In this document: in pieces, positions 12,398 through 22,384 of the stretch
How positions within the stretch are numbered: the stretch's first letter is position 1
Layout: the number at the start of each line of letters is the position of its first letter
DNA from: Azadirachta indica
Lineage: Eukaryota; Streptophyta; Magnoliopsida; Sapindales; Meliaceae
NCBI GenBank assembly: GCA_022749755.1
Contig: CM040452.1
Location: 7,706,350-7,770,349 of the forward strand
Direction: 5' to 3'
DNA: 64,000 bases
Notes under the pieces: model-generated
What the model was told of the DNA's origin: nothing
Database searches by the model: none
What the model saw: the letters and a program-made list of their open reading frames with translations, nothing else
Program-made: the position numbers and the translations under genes

Positions 12398-13018
12398 ACC
12401 ATCATAGCTAGTCTGGTATTAACAAGTAGATTCCTTTAGTTTAAAACTAATTGCCGTCCACATTCTTCTGTTACATTTTCTGTTATTATTTATTATTATT
12501 GTTCTGCATTTGAACCCTTTGTGACTGATTTTAGTCACTAAATACCCATGTCATCTAATTGTGATTATAAGGCTTTGTATTATCCAAACTATTAATGTAA
12601 CTGATCCCGTCGAATTCCCCTGATGCCATATGGATTTGCTGGAGTTAAATTCTCTTTCAAAGTCCTTTGTTGTGTTTCTTTGGCTGTTAATTTTAGCTTC
12701 AGCTTTACAATCTTTATATCTTTTTGTGTTTCTTTGGTTATTAATTTTAGCTTCTGCTTTACAATCTTTATTTCTTTTTCTTTCCAGTTGTTTGTTTTGG
12801 TTGGTAAAAGTCATTTCAATTTTTCTTTATCTATAGGTTTCTATATTGTTTTTAATCTGAAAACTTTAAATGTTTGAAATTTGAATAAAATTGAATTTAT
12901 ATATATATATATATACACACATATATACATATATGTGTGTGTGTGAATATGAATGATACTTCACTTTTTTAATCTGAATTTACAAATATTAATTTATTTG
13001 GCATTTTTAACTGTAAAA
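12398..13018. repeat. Duplicated WAK 3'-flank segment, copy 1
   Basis: Matches 37598-38180 and 63007-63670, each starting near TAGTCTGGTATTAACAAGTAGA. It carries no gene. A 54-bp unit is tandemly duplicated here (12672-12725 and 12726-12779) but single in the copy downstream of WAK2; that duplication produces an artefactual open frame with repeating KDCKAEAKIN residues on the minus strand. Confidence 0.8.
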
Positions 13019-13442
13019 ATCAATATTTTTTTTTTTCTGGGAAGCTATATGAGGCCACGTTACGTAGAGCAGTAGAATGAGAAAGCTGAATGCAGAATAA
13101 AGATGTTTGAGGGTGAATGCTGAGATCCAAACAGAGCAAGTAACCAGAGCTTAAAACCTCCAAGTCGGACACAAAATACCGCTCAGGTCGGGCAGAAGAT
13201 ACCGTCCAGGTCGGAAAACAAAATATGACCTGACTAGAGATAATGGAGATGAACTGCCAACTTCATCCAATAAAATATCTCGAGATTCCAGCTACTGACT
13301 TAAGCATTAAAGATCATATGCTAGGGAGACCGGCTTCTCTGGTGTTGCAGGTAGTAGAAAGTAGGGAGGAAAGGTTCGAAGTAGCAAGAGTCTAGAATTG
13401 TTTGATATTGAAAATATCAAAATTTTCGGTATCAATATTTTT
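13019..13442 (-). mobile_element. About 400-bp insertion with 12-bp direct repeats, family unknown
   Basis: The repeat ATCAATATTTTT occurs at 13019-13030 and 13431-13442, and the empty site with one copy is seen in the paralogous flanks near 38170 and 63665. The insert (13031-13430) is more GC-rich than its surroundings and begins on the + strand with a T run, as a minus-oriented retroposon with a poly(A) tail would. No coding domain or clear tRNA-like head was recognised, so the family is not named. Confidence 0.65.
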
Positions 13443-14740
13443 ATATTTGTATGTAAATAATTTAATTAGATAAGAGTATTTATAAAAAAAATTAATTAAA
13501 TTATTTAGACTTTTTTTATTCAGCAAAAATAAAAAATTACTTTTTTACTTAGTTGAAAATGTGTTTTAAAATTGACATTACCTTTAAAATATATATATTT
13601 AATAGCCTAATGGCATGTTACTATTTATCTTCCAAATTTTTGAAGAAATTGTAAATATTCCTTTAAGTCTATAGGTGTCCTAGACAACTCTGTGCGTTCG
13701 AAGAAAATTGAAAGACATTACTTAACTTCCATCAGTTTAACATTCTAGTTCTTATGTTTTAACAAAATAAGAAAATACGATATAATTTTCTTATAATTAA
13801 TAATTTAAACACACTATTTTCAACATATTAATTAGAAACTAAAATATTAAACTTTAAAAAATTTATTTGTTATTATTTAGAAAACTTTAGAAGCAAAATT
13901 ATAATTGTTTAGATTAAAATACTAACATTGAATTCAGACAAATTGATATACAAAAGTACTCCAAACCCACTTTTTCTTTTCTAATCTTCTTGGAATTAAT
14001 TTAATGTGTAATATCATTAGTGTTTCCTAATAAATTATATACAATCTTTCATTTAATCAATTTATTTAAAAATCATTTTTTTTTCATTGTATTTTCTTAA
14101 AAGAAACACTAAATACATATTTAATACAAGTAAAACAATAAATATACACTATGTTTATTACAAATAAAGATAATCAAAATTCTCTTTTAAATTTTTAACT
14201 AAACTAAATAAAATTATTAAATAAAAAAATATAAATACATACTATATTTATTACAAATAAAAATAAATACATATTATATTTATAATAAATACTAATAATT
14301 AAATATATTTTAGAATCTTGTTTAAAAGTTTAATTTAATTTTAATCACCTTATAATGATTTTACTCTTCACTCTGGTGAATAGCTCATTCTCGCAATATA
14401 TTGATGTAATAAAAAATGGAAGTGGAGTACAACATGAAAGCACTAAAAAAAAAATCAGATTGTATGCAATCTGATCTGAATATTGTAGTTGAAATTTATT
14501 TGTGATGTGATAATAGAAAACATAAAAACAACTACCATATATGCAAGTGGCAAGACATATTTATTATTTTCAAATATTCTACTGTCAACAAAAAACTGCA
14601 AATAATATTAAATATTAATATTGAAGATTTCACAATATTATCCATTTGTCTTATTAATTAATTAATAACGTCGTACGATTTTCCCAGTATACAACCGTTT
14701 ATATTTTTCAGTTCTTCAAACACCAAATTAATTAATTAGT
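13443..14740. other. AT-rich intergenic DNA, WAK flank continued
   Basis: Partly matches 38185-38600 (for example TATTTAATA near 13600 and ACCGTTTATA near 14690). No gene, RNA or repeat beyond simple AT tracts could be supported. Confidence 0.6.
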
Positions 14741-15345
14741 TCCTTTTGGAGGTGGGGGTGGTGATATATCCGAAATCATCCCAAATTTGTTAATGTTTTG
14801 TTTTGCATTCGATAGTTTATCTGCGAATTTTATTGGACTTTTAAAACTAAAATATGGTCAATTATTAAAAATGTATAATACAATTTTCTTTTTGACATTT
14901 ATACTCCAATTTTTTTCAATGTTCGTAACATAATAATTTAACATTTGTCAGTAAAATCTCCCATTCAAGTCCTTGTTTTTTATTGATAAATTTATTTTCA
15001 GAAATGATTATTGATTATTAATGTATCATAAGAAAGAGCAGTTCATTATATTGAGGGTAAAATCACTATTAATTATATTGAAAATATGTGTGGGTGCATT
15101 TATGCATGTGTGCGGGCTTCATTTGTCATTAAAAATGAGGAGTCCAACAATCATTTGTCATTAAATAAAATCAACAAATTAGAGAAGACACAACAAGCTT
15201 TACTCTTTACGAACCAGCATAGATATCCATAATAGCCTTGCCATTGTTGGTAAAAGGACACACTCCCTTTTTTGGAGGGAGTTTGTTCAAACTCTATATC
15301 ACATGTAAGGTTACTTCCAATATTATGAGTATTCGATATTATTAA
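14741..15345. repeat. Duplicated inter-gene segment with the empty Gypsy target site
   Basis: Matches 30023-30720 and, from about 15058, 48212-48430. The stretch TTAATTAGTTCCTTTTGGAGG at about 14740 has no insertion. In the other copies the same AGTTC lies left of element B (38605-38609) and right of element A (30023-30027), so this is the pre-insertion site. Confidence 0.8.
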
Positions 15346-15550
15346 TAATATGAGCAGATTTTTTTAAAATTAATGGTAAAATCACCTAAATTCGATGTAG
15401 ATTTTCAAGCGATATCATATTAGATTTGATCAAAACTCTTTATTTTTAATATTATATGTTTTATATGTGTTCATGGCCTTTGTCTGGTATTTCATATTTT
15501 GCGTAGACTTCATATTCTATCCATTTCTCACCTTTAATTGTAATAAATAA

Positions 15551-15748
15551 AACCAATGCAATGCAAGCATATTCTGGATCTTGGAAGTAAATTTTTGAGC
15601 AAGTGAAATTTTTTTCATGCTCAAAACTCCACTTTTGAGTGTGCCTAGCTTCATGCTCGAACGTGAGAGTTTCGAGCATGAAGAAATTTTCACTTGCTCG
15701 AAACTTCACTTTCGAGTTCTCTACAATATACCTGCATTGCATTGGTTT
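15551..15748. repeat. Foldback element or long hairpin (about 198 bp)
   Basis: The outer arms are 15551-15566 and 15733-15748 (AAACCAATGCAATGCA and its exact complement). Inside them GAGCAAGTGAAA pairs with its complement near 15690-15701, and CTTCATGCTCGAA (15649-15661) pairs with TTCGAGCATGAAG (15670-15682). The arms are about 80 bp with mismatches and small gaps. No flanking target duplication was found. It could be a foldback MITE or a young hairpin-RNA locus. The open frame across it on the minus strand is probably incidental. Confidence 0.75.
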
Positions 15749-15749
15749 C

Positions 15750-16276
15750 ATTAGTAACTTAACACACCAAGGAGCATTTTAACTTAAATCGTTCTTTTTA
15801 ACATATTATTTCATATATTTGTACTTTAGGATGCTATCATTAACAACAATTGTATGACATAATAGTTGTGTTTAATATATATACATCAATATTAAATAAT
15901 TTTTAATGTGATACACAACACGAAAACACTGTATAGAAATGTGAGAATGATATAACAAAATTTAATTAATGTTCACAATATTTTTTAATATGGAAAATAA
16001 CCAGAAATGCCCTTATTTTAATATTATGAGAATTTAGGATATAACAAAATTATGGGAATTGGTTTTTAGTAAACCATACGTATACACAATAAATGAACCT
16101 TTTCTACTCGCGTTCAAGTTTTGGTGTTTGAAGTGTTTTGATTTTTTAGTAAATGTTAGCATTTGTATGGAAGAAAAAAATTACAATTATGGAAATGAAA
16201 ATAAAACTAATAATGCATAACATGCAAAAAAAAAAAAAATACAATATCACTAATATGTACAAAAGGATAACAAACC
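15750..16276. other. AT-rich intergenic DNA
   Basis: No gene, repeat or RNA feature could be supported between the hairpin and the Ulp1-like remnant. Confidence 0.6.
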
Positions 16277-17460
16277 CTATGACAAATCGTCCCTCCACAA
16301 GTCTATTGCTATTCTATTCTTTATAGATGGGCCATCTAGGGGTTCAAAATCGAAATCTCTATGTAATCCTAAATAGTGTATATACATGCACACAAAAGTG
16401 CCACAATCTTCGGACGTGGGCTCTTGATAGGGGACTTTATAACGCGGATGAGTGTACGTGAAAGGCTTTAGATCCTCGACCGCGTTGGTGCGGTACACGT
16501 AAAAGCCTGACTGCTGCAGCAAATGTGGAAGTAGTACACATAATGGCTTCATAGTAGAGTCCATCTCATCATCTCCGTGAGCATCTGGTGTAGAGTCGTC
16601 GACCGTGCTCCGCCGCGCTCGAAGATGGAGTGCATATGCCACCCACTGATCACCGCGTACATTAACAGGAATTTACACGGTGTCCAGGAGCCCCAAATCC
16701 GGGTGCAACTAGTTCCGTCTGCCCGTCACAAATCCGTGCGTGGATAAAATTTGCCCTCGGTAAAATCTCTTGACAGGTAACCGTGTACATATATCTCTGT
16801 GAAAGGTCTACGAAAGTGAGAAAAACGATGCAAATAAATCAAAGAATCTGATGTGAATGGACAAGCGAAGAGGATACTTACATAGAAATGCGAAGGTGCA
16901 ACTGTCCAATCATGCGACACCACCTCGCAGCGGATCATCTGCCGATGGGACAACATGCCCAAATATAGGTCCAAGTCTTGTTTCAAAAGAATAGTAAGTC
17001 ATATGCCACAACTTGAAAAAAATTACCCAGACATAAAACTGGGAAATAGAAATATACAGAAATAAAAAATATTAGGCGCTTACAGAGTCCTCCAACAAAA
17101 CCTCTAGCTCAGATACACCTCTCAGGAAGTCCGGTGTGAGTGTGACGGTTGGGGTCTCAATCTTCGCTCTCGGAGTATGAAGCCACTGCGTAAATCTGAC
17201 ATGCAAGTCATCAAGCAGAGGTGCACGCGGCGGAATCTCATATTCGGTCCCAAACTGTGGGAAGTCCCTTACAGTAGCCGGCTTCTTATATCGAAAAGGA
17301 TCCGTGTACGAGTTAAGAGTGAATTTTAACTTATCAAAATAAGATAAACCGTTGTACTTGATAGATATAACCAATAATTTTGCTTCACCCCACATCAGTA
17401 GCAAACGAAAATCAAATTTATCAGTGAATTTATTTTGCTTAATTGCATGCATGAAACTGC
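16277..17460 (-). pseudogene. Decayed Ulp1/C48-type cysteine protease gene of transposon origin
   Basis: The minus strand carries, over at least three open pieces, a peptidase C48 reading. Near 16660-16700 an LGLLDTV-stop-IPVNVRG stretch leads to QWVAYALHL. At 16277-16642 follow a VDDSTPDA acid region and PYQEPTSEDCGTFVCMYIHYL with the oxyanion Gln and catalytic Cys, then IKNRIAIDL. The usual catalytic His in (H)WxxxxxHL is Gln here. The upstream pieces (16726-16986 and 17072-17460) read as in-phase coding but match nothing I can name. Such Ulp1-like genes are often carried by Mutator-like elements in plants. The region is GC-richer than its surroundings. The stop and lost His indicate a pseudogene; terminal inverted repeats were not located. 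Confidence 0.65.
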
Positions 17461-17464
17461 GCAG

Positions 17465-17770
17465 TTTGAGCAAAAGAGAGGACACAAAACTTCAGCTGTG
17501 GAATGCTACATGAACCAATTTGCTGTATCCGAAGAAAAAGCAGTAAAGGCAATATACGAAGAAGTTGAAAATGCTTGGAAAGATATAAATCAAGAATTTC
17601 TTATCATCAATAATAACAATAGTCCAACGGCTATCCAGTTTCGTCTACTCGAACGAATTCTTAATCTTACACGTACTTGCAATTTGATTTACAAGGATGG
17701 AGATCGCTACACAAATTCTTATTTGATGAAAGATCAAGTTGCTTCCCTACTCAAGGATCCTATAACGTAA
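17465..17770 (+). pseudogene. Orphan last exon of a terpene synthase
   Basis: After an acceptor-like GCGCAG at 17459-17464 the + strand encodes about 101 residues: FEQKRGH, SAVECYMNQFAVSEE, NAWKDINQEFL, RLLERILNLTR, IYKDGDRYTNS and SLLKDPIT-stop. This is the C-terminal alpha-helical end of class I plant terpene synthases (mono- or sesquiterpene), and the exon starts where the family's last intron usually lies. The metal-binding DDxxD and NSE/DTE motifs lie in earlier exons, and nothing of them is present upstream, where the Ulp1-like gene begins in opposite orientation. An AATAAA-like signal follows near 17865. It is a truncated gene relic. Confidence 0.85.
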
Positions 17771-18690
17771 TGCTTTGAATCAGATGTGCGTCGTTGTTTT
17801 TATGTTTATGCTTCCCTGCTGAAGGATCTTGTGATGCTTTGAATACATGTTTCTCTGTTGGAATGAATAAATGTTTTTATGAACTGCTGGTTCATAAGTA
17901 ATATATAGTATGCTGTTTTATTGTTTCCGATTTCTTCATTATAATCTCTAACTCTTTTATTTGTACTACTATTTACATTATATATTATTTGAGCTTTTAA
18001 CTCCGAAACTCAATATTTGCAAATTATATAGTGTAAAATTTTTAAATCTAATTCATAATTAGAATGATTTTTTTCCCTATGAAAGCGTCTTGAATTAAAA
18101 ATTTTCACTAGTAAATTTTATATCCTACAGTGAGTAGTTCTTATCGATGCTAATTTATTAGTCTTAGGATTTAAACATACTTTAAAATTTAGATTTTAGA
18201 ATTAGGTAGCGTTTATTTTTCTTTTTCATTAAATTTTAAATACATTTCAATATTTGAATTTAAATATATATATGTATATATATTTTGTGAAGATATAGAA
18301 TAAATTTATTTAAACTTTTTAGATTTAGTCAAAAAGTAAAAACATTTGACTTTTTTACTTACTAAAAATATGTATTAAAGTTGTAATTAAGTTGAAAAAA
18401 AAAAAACATGGCCCTTGTGCTTAACGCAGGTGGTCTGGGGCATGCGTGATGTTCGTTCTGAGTTCGAGTAATAATAAGGGATAAAGGTTGATGTTTTGTA
18501 AGTGTAATTTTTTACTCTCATCTAAAACCTTTTAAGAAAAAATAAATAAATAAAAAAATCAAACATATTTAATTACCTAAAATCAATATATTTGATTAAT
18601 CAATTAAAGGTTTTTCTTTTTCACTAGCTATATATCTACTAATATTATATTAGAGATCTACTCTAAGTCTAGATATATATTGTTGTGATT
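17771..18690. other. AT-rich DNA after the terpene synthase relic
   Basis: Holds the presumed old 3' UTR (to about 17900) and AT-rich sequence. Positions 18200-18380 loosely resemble the WAK 3'-flank block with a Trp-poor AGCAAAAA..TTTTTACTTA pattern. A short tRNA-like GAGTTCGAGT lies near 18460. No gene. Confidence 0.5.
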
Positions 18691-19011
18691 CTAAGGTGTA
18701 CATGTAGTGTGAGAATAATCTATATATAATGGAGAAATGCCCCATACTTTAGTGGGAGGAGTCCTGAAGGAAACAGAGCAATCCGGCGAGATCCAGCACC
18801 AAAAACGACAATCCAATGAATTAAATCTCAAACTTCGGTTCTCTTTCCAAATTGGGCAATATGGCATATTTTGACTCTCTTTCTTCTCCTTATCATCGGA
18901 AAATTTATGCACAACAATAAGCGTTCTGGCAATGATACCTTCCGCAGCATGCCTCTCATGTTTACTTGAAATCTTTCGAATAATTTCCTTCAGGTCCCAA
19001 ACGTTTGTCAT
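18691..19011 (-). CDS. Unrecognised open frame, 106 codons
   Basis: A minus-strand frame beginning MTNVWDLKEIIRKIS. The first 70 residues are charged and have normal amino-acid composition; the tail is rich in Trp, Cys and Pro. I recognise no domain. It has no close neighbours on the same strand and no clear promoter, and may be a chance frame or an exon remnant. Confidence 0.2.
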   Translation of the reverse strand: MTNVWDLKEIIRKISSKHERHAAEGIIARTLIVVHKFSDDKEKKESQNMPYCPIWKENRSLRFNSLDCRFWCWISPDCSVSFRTPPTKVWGISPLYIDYSHTTCTP

Positions 19012-20007
19012 TTAAGTCCCTGCATCAAACTTTGAAATGGACTTTTATAAATATCTCAGATGATGATTTAATATTTGAGAAGGATAATACGCTTGGTCAA
19101 ATACATTGATTCCAACTATGTTGGTAATTCAAATAAGCATTAATCAACTATTGTTTATGCTTTTACTCTTCCTTGAGCACATATATGAGTTGGAAATCTA
19201 CCTTACATCCTACATCTGCTTTGTTTACAATGGAGGTTAAGTCTATATATATTATTAGCATCCCAAAACTAGAGCAAATAAACACAGAGTTTCGTCCTCC
19301 GGAAAATTCTGCTGCGATTAATTACATATTAGTTTGCAAATATTTGTGGATATTTACATACTATACATAAATTCTGTAATTTCTTTCATTTTAATTTTAG
19401 TAAAGTGATCAAAGTCCCCAAAAATGTACGTAATGATTTTACTATATCTTGTAAAATTTTTGATGTGCTCTATTTTGTATTTCTTGCATTTTGATTATTT
19501 TATTATAGACGTAATTTTATAATGACTATATTCCAAAAAAAGCATTGGTGTTAAAGGGAAATCACCAGGCATGGTTTCCCTATACTTATATATATATATA
19601 TATATATATACTCTTTGAAGAAATATTGAAAGTTTGTATTGCTTATTCTTGATGAAATTCATCTTATGAACATCCTAAGAGTATCAAAGAGCAAATATAT
19701 TCTTTATTGCACGTAAGTAACACTTGTTTAAAATTACTTGTAATATTTTAGTGATAAACTAGAAGCCCAATTGTATTATCAAAATTTGATCGACACTAAG
19801 AAGTTAATTGAAAGTCTTTGGAGATAGAAAATTAGAACTAATGAATTCCACAAAGGTTGTAAAACCATGTAAAAAGTATCTTGTTTGATATTGTTCTCTC
19901 AATCTATTTATCGTTGAATTGATAATTAGTAAACACATTGGTTCGTACACTTCTAGTTTAAGTTATTACTATTCACTGGCTGATAGTATCTCTTGTCATA
20001 TATTTTA
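19012..20007. other. AT-rich intergenic DNA with a (TA)n tract
   Basis: Contains a (TA)n microsatellite at 19587-19610. No coding or RNA feature could be supported. Confidence 0.6.
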
Positions 20008-20436
20008 GGACTCAAGAAATCATTTAAATATCATTTAAATGATTTCTTGAATCCTTAAGAGTATATCAATTTTTTTATTATTATTTTTTACAACTTCTAA
20101 GTTATCGATATGACATAGAAAGCTTTTGTCATTAAATTAAATATTAAAAAAATATATTGGATTTTAAAAGTATTTAGACAATAATATATGCCAATGCTTT
20201 TCTAGGGAAGTTTTTATTTGCTTCATTTCTCGTCATTTTATTGACTTTAAGCAGTAATATCCAAGAATAGAAGATAATTAAAGTTTTTTAATTAATCTCG
20301 TAAAGACTTGCTCATTAAACAAAAAACGAATCTAGTGAAGTCTTGATTCTCAAAAGTGATTCTTGTTATACTTACAAGTTTTCTTGTTTGCGGTAGAAAA
20401 ATTGTGAAAGTTAGTTATTATCAATCCATAAATTAA
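20008..20436. repeat. Duplicated segment start, with 47-bp palindrome
   Basis: Positions 20008-20054 form a palindrome with 22-bp arms, one mismatch and an ATC loop; it is the longer twin of 20-54. The rest matches 60-140 and 1437-1650, ending at CATAAATTAAA, where Gypsy element A begins abruptly inside its LTR. Confidence 0.8.
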
Positions 20437-20454
20437 ATTCTTCCAAATGCCAGG

Positions 20455-22384
20455 GTTTTAGGAAAATGTACCAAATTCCCAATGATGTTTACCTTAGCCT
20501 ACTCAAGATGGATGAGTTCCTAGTGAGCCAAGGGAGGGTGAGATAGCGTTTTATGAGGAGCTATTCCACTTCGAGCTCATATTACCTATTCAAGAATAGT
20601 TTGCTTGGATGTTTTATTTCTTCGACATTCTCCCTTACTAATTGAACTTAAATGGATAGCGAGTAATTGTTGGACTTTTTGTGACATGGGCTATTGCTAG
20701 GAACTCTTCCGTGAATACTGAGATACACATTTATGCTGAAGAAGAACCCAAAGAGCAACCTTAGATTCTATTATCTTCAGTCTTGACCCAAAACTAAGAA
20801 GATAATAACTAGCTCTTTGATCTGTAACAAAGATTGGAAGCACAAATGATTTTTTTTGTGGGGGAAACTAGGGTTAGTCTCTCAAACGGTTGGGTACAGG
20901 TGTTGGAGTACCCACCATTTTCAACAATGAAGGTCAGCAAAGTTTTTGATTATAGCTTCCCTTTGTTTGGATTTCTCTTGATCTAATTATTTGCTTGTTT
21001 TCCTTCAGTTGATTGTGAGGAAAAATTCCTTTTTTTATGAACATTTCCTTAAAGAGGATTGTTGCTGGTAAGGCCCCTGTTGCCAATCAGAGGAAGTTGC
21101 TTTCTCCTAACCCCTTGATTGGCTTAGCACTAGTTGCCTGTGCCCAAACTCGTGAAGAGCTACTCATTACTAAACGTGAAGCTAAGACTGGAAAAAAGTA
21201 ATTTTCCCCTGACCTTGTTTCCAATTCGAAGTACTTGTTTTCTTGACCAGTTTATTCTTTTTTTTATAGAGAAAATGGCCTTAAAGCAATATGGGAAGAG
21301 CTCTACAACAAAAGGGTCTTCTAGCAACCTTTAAGCTTGTTTGACAGAACAAAATAGAACAAAGGAAAGATAGGTTTGGGGTCAGGTTAAATCTCAAAAA
21401 ACCCTCAATCTACCAAACTAAAAATGTTCCACCAAAAAACTAGTGGTTCAAAGAATATGTTAGCCCTTAAAGATAAAGGGAAGAGCTTAATGATAACTTA
21501 GAGCAAAGGGCTTGAGACCCTAGGGAAGTGGCTTATGGATTGGATTAAGAAAGAGGGGGATTTGATTGAGTCTCATTCATTAAAAAGGGACAAACGCTCA
21601 GCACCAAAGCTTAAAAAAGGTTGCTAAGAGTTGTTTCCTAAGGATCTTCCTCCTGACGAAAAGGAGGAGTTCGCATACCTGACCCTGACCATAAGTGACA
21701 TTGGTGCATTCATTTCTCCTATGGCGAGGCCATGTAAAACAAATCTACAAAGGAGGCAGTTGAGCTCTTCTATAAATGGGCTTGCCAAGTTTGACTTTCA
21801 TTTATCTTTTTCCTTTGTAATTTTGAAGCTTATTTTTCTTTTCCCTAACATGCTTTTTTTCTTCTACAACTGACCCATGACCTTTCTCTCTATAAAGATC
21901 GGGCTAAAAGAAACTCCTTTGTGGTTACTCTAACTGAAGAAACCATCTCTCAGCTTAATGAGGAGAATAAGTTCCTCAAGAAGAAGGCTGAAGAAGCTAA
22001 AAAATGGTGAAAGCATACAAAAGCCCAACTTTTCGAAGAAAGGAAAAGTTGGATTCTAGAGCAAACTCATTGGAATTCGTGGTCTCAGATTTGGCTGCTC
22101 AAAAGACAAAGCTAGAGAAGAAGATGGCCATCGTAGATTGGAGCATTCAAAAAGTAAAGGGTAATGGAGTTGACGAAGGTGTTGACATTGTTTACAAGAT
22201 CCTTCGCATCACTGATCCAGGTTACAGCATCTATAATATTTATGATCCACTGCATCGTGCTCCTTCTGAGGTAGACATTTCTGAGGCTGAAGTTCCTAAG
22301 AGTAATGATCAGGTAGTGAATATAGCCAGTGACAATCAAGGACTTCCCATTCCGGTTACCCAAGACTACCTAGAATCTTCCTAA
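20455..22384 (+). pseudogene. Antisense extra ORF of element A (gag-like, PF04195-type)
   Basis: The + strand reads IPNDVYLSL..DEF, a broken FYEELFHF-type segment, LPIQE and WMFYFF, then a hydrophobic TWAIA stretch. This resembles the N-terminal domain catalogued as putative gypsy-type transposon (PF04195), where GLRLPLxxFxxxxL....L.PNxWRxxxGF is usual. Splice-like signals occur (pyrimidine-rich TTCCTTCAG near 21000). The C-terminal piece at 22004-22384 is a charged, probably coiled-coil region (AAQKTKLEKKMAIVD). Multiple stops make it non-functional. It runs opposite to pol. The parallel copy in element B is 38870-40800. Confidence 0.65.

Noticed and set aside
12551..12814. Minus-strand frame with repeated KDCKAEAKIN residues, looking like a Lys-rich repeat protein
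   Set aside because: The repeat comes from a 54-bp tandem DNA duplication in non-coding flank; the paralogous flanks have no such frame.
18405..18475. Possible tRNA-derived SINE head (GGTGGTCTGG ... GAGTTCGAGT)
   Set aside because: Only the B-box-like part is passable. The A box is poor, no tail or target duplication was seen, and the stem pairings of a tRNA cannot be drawn.
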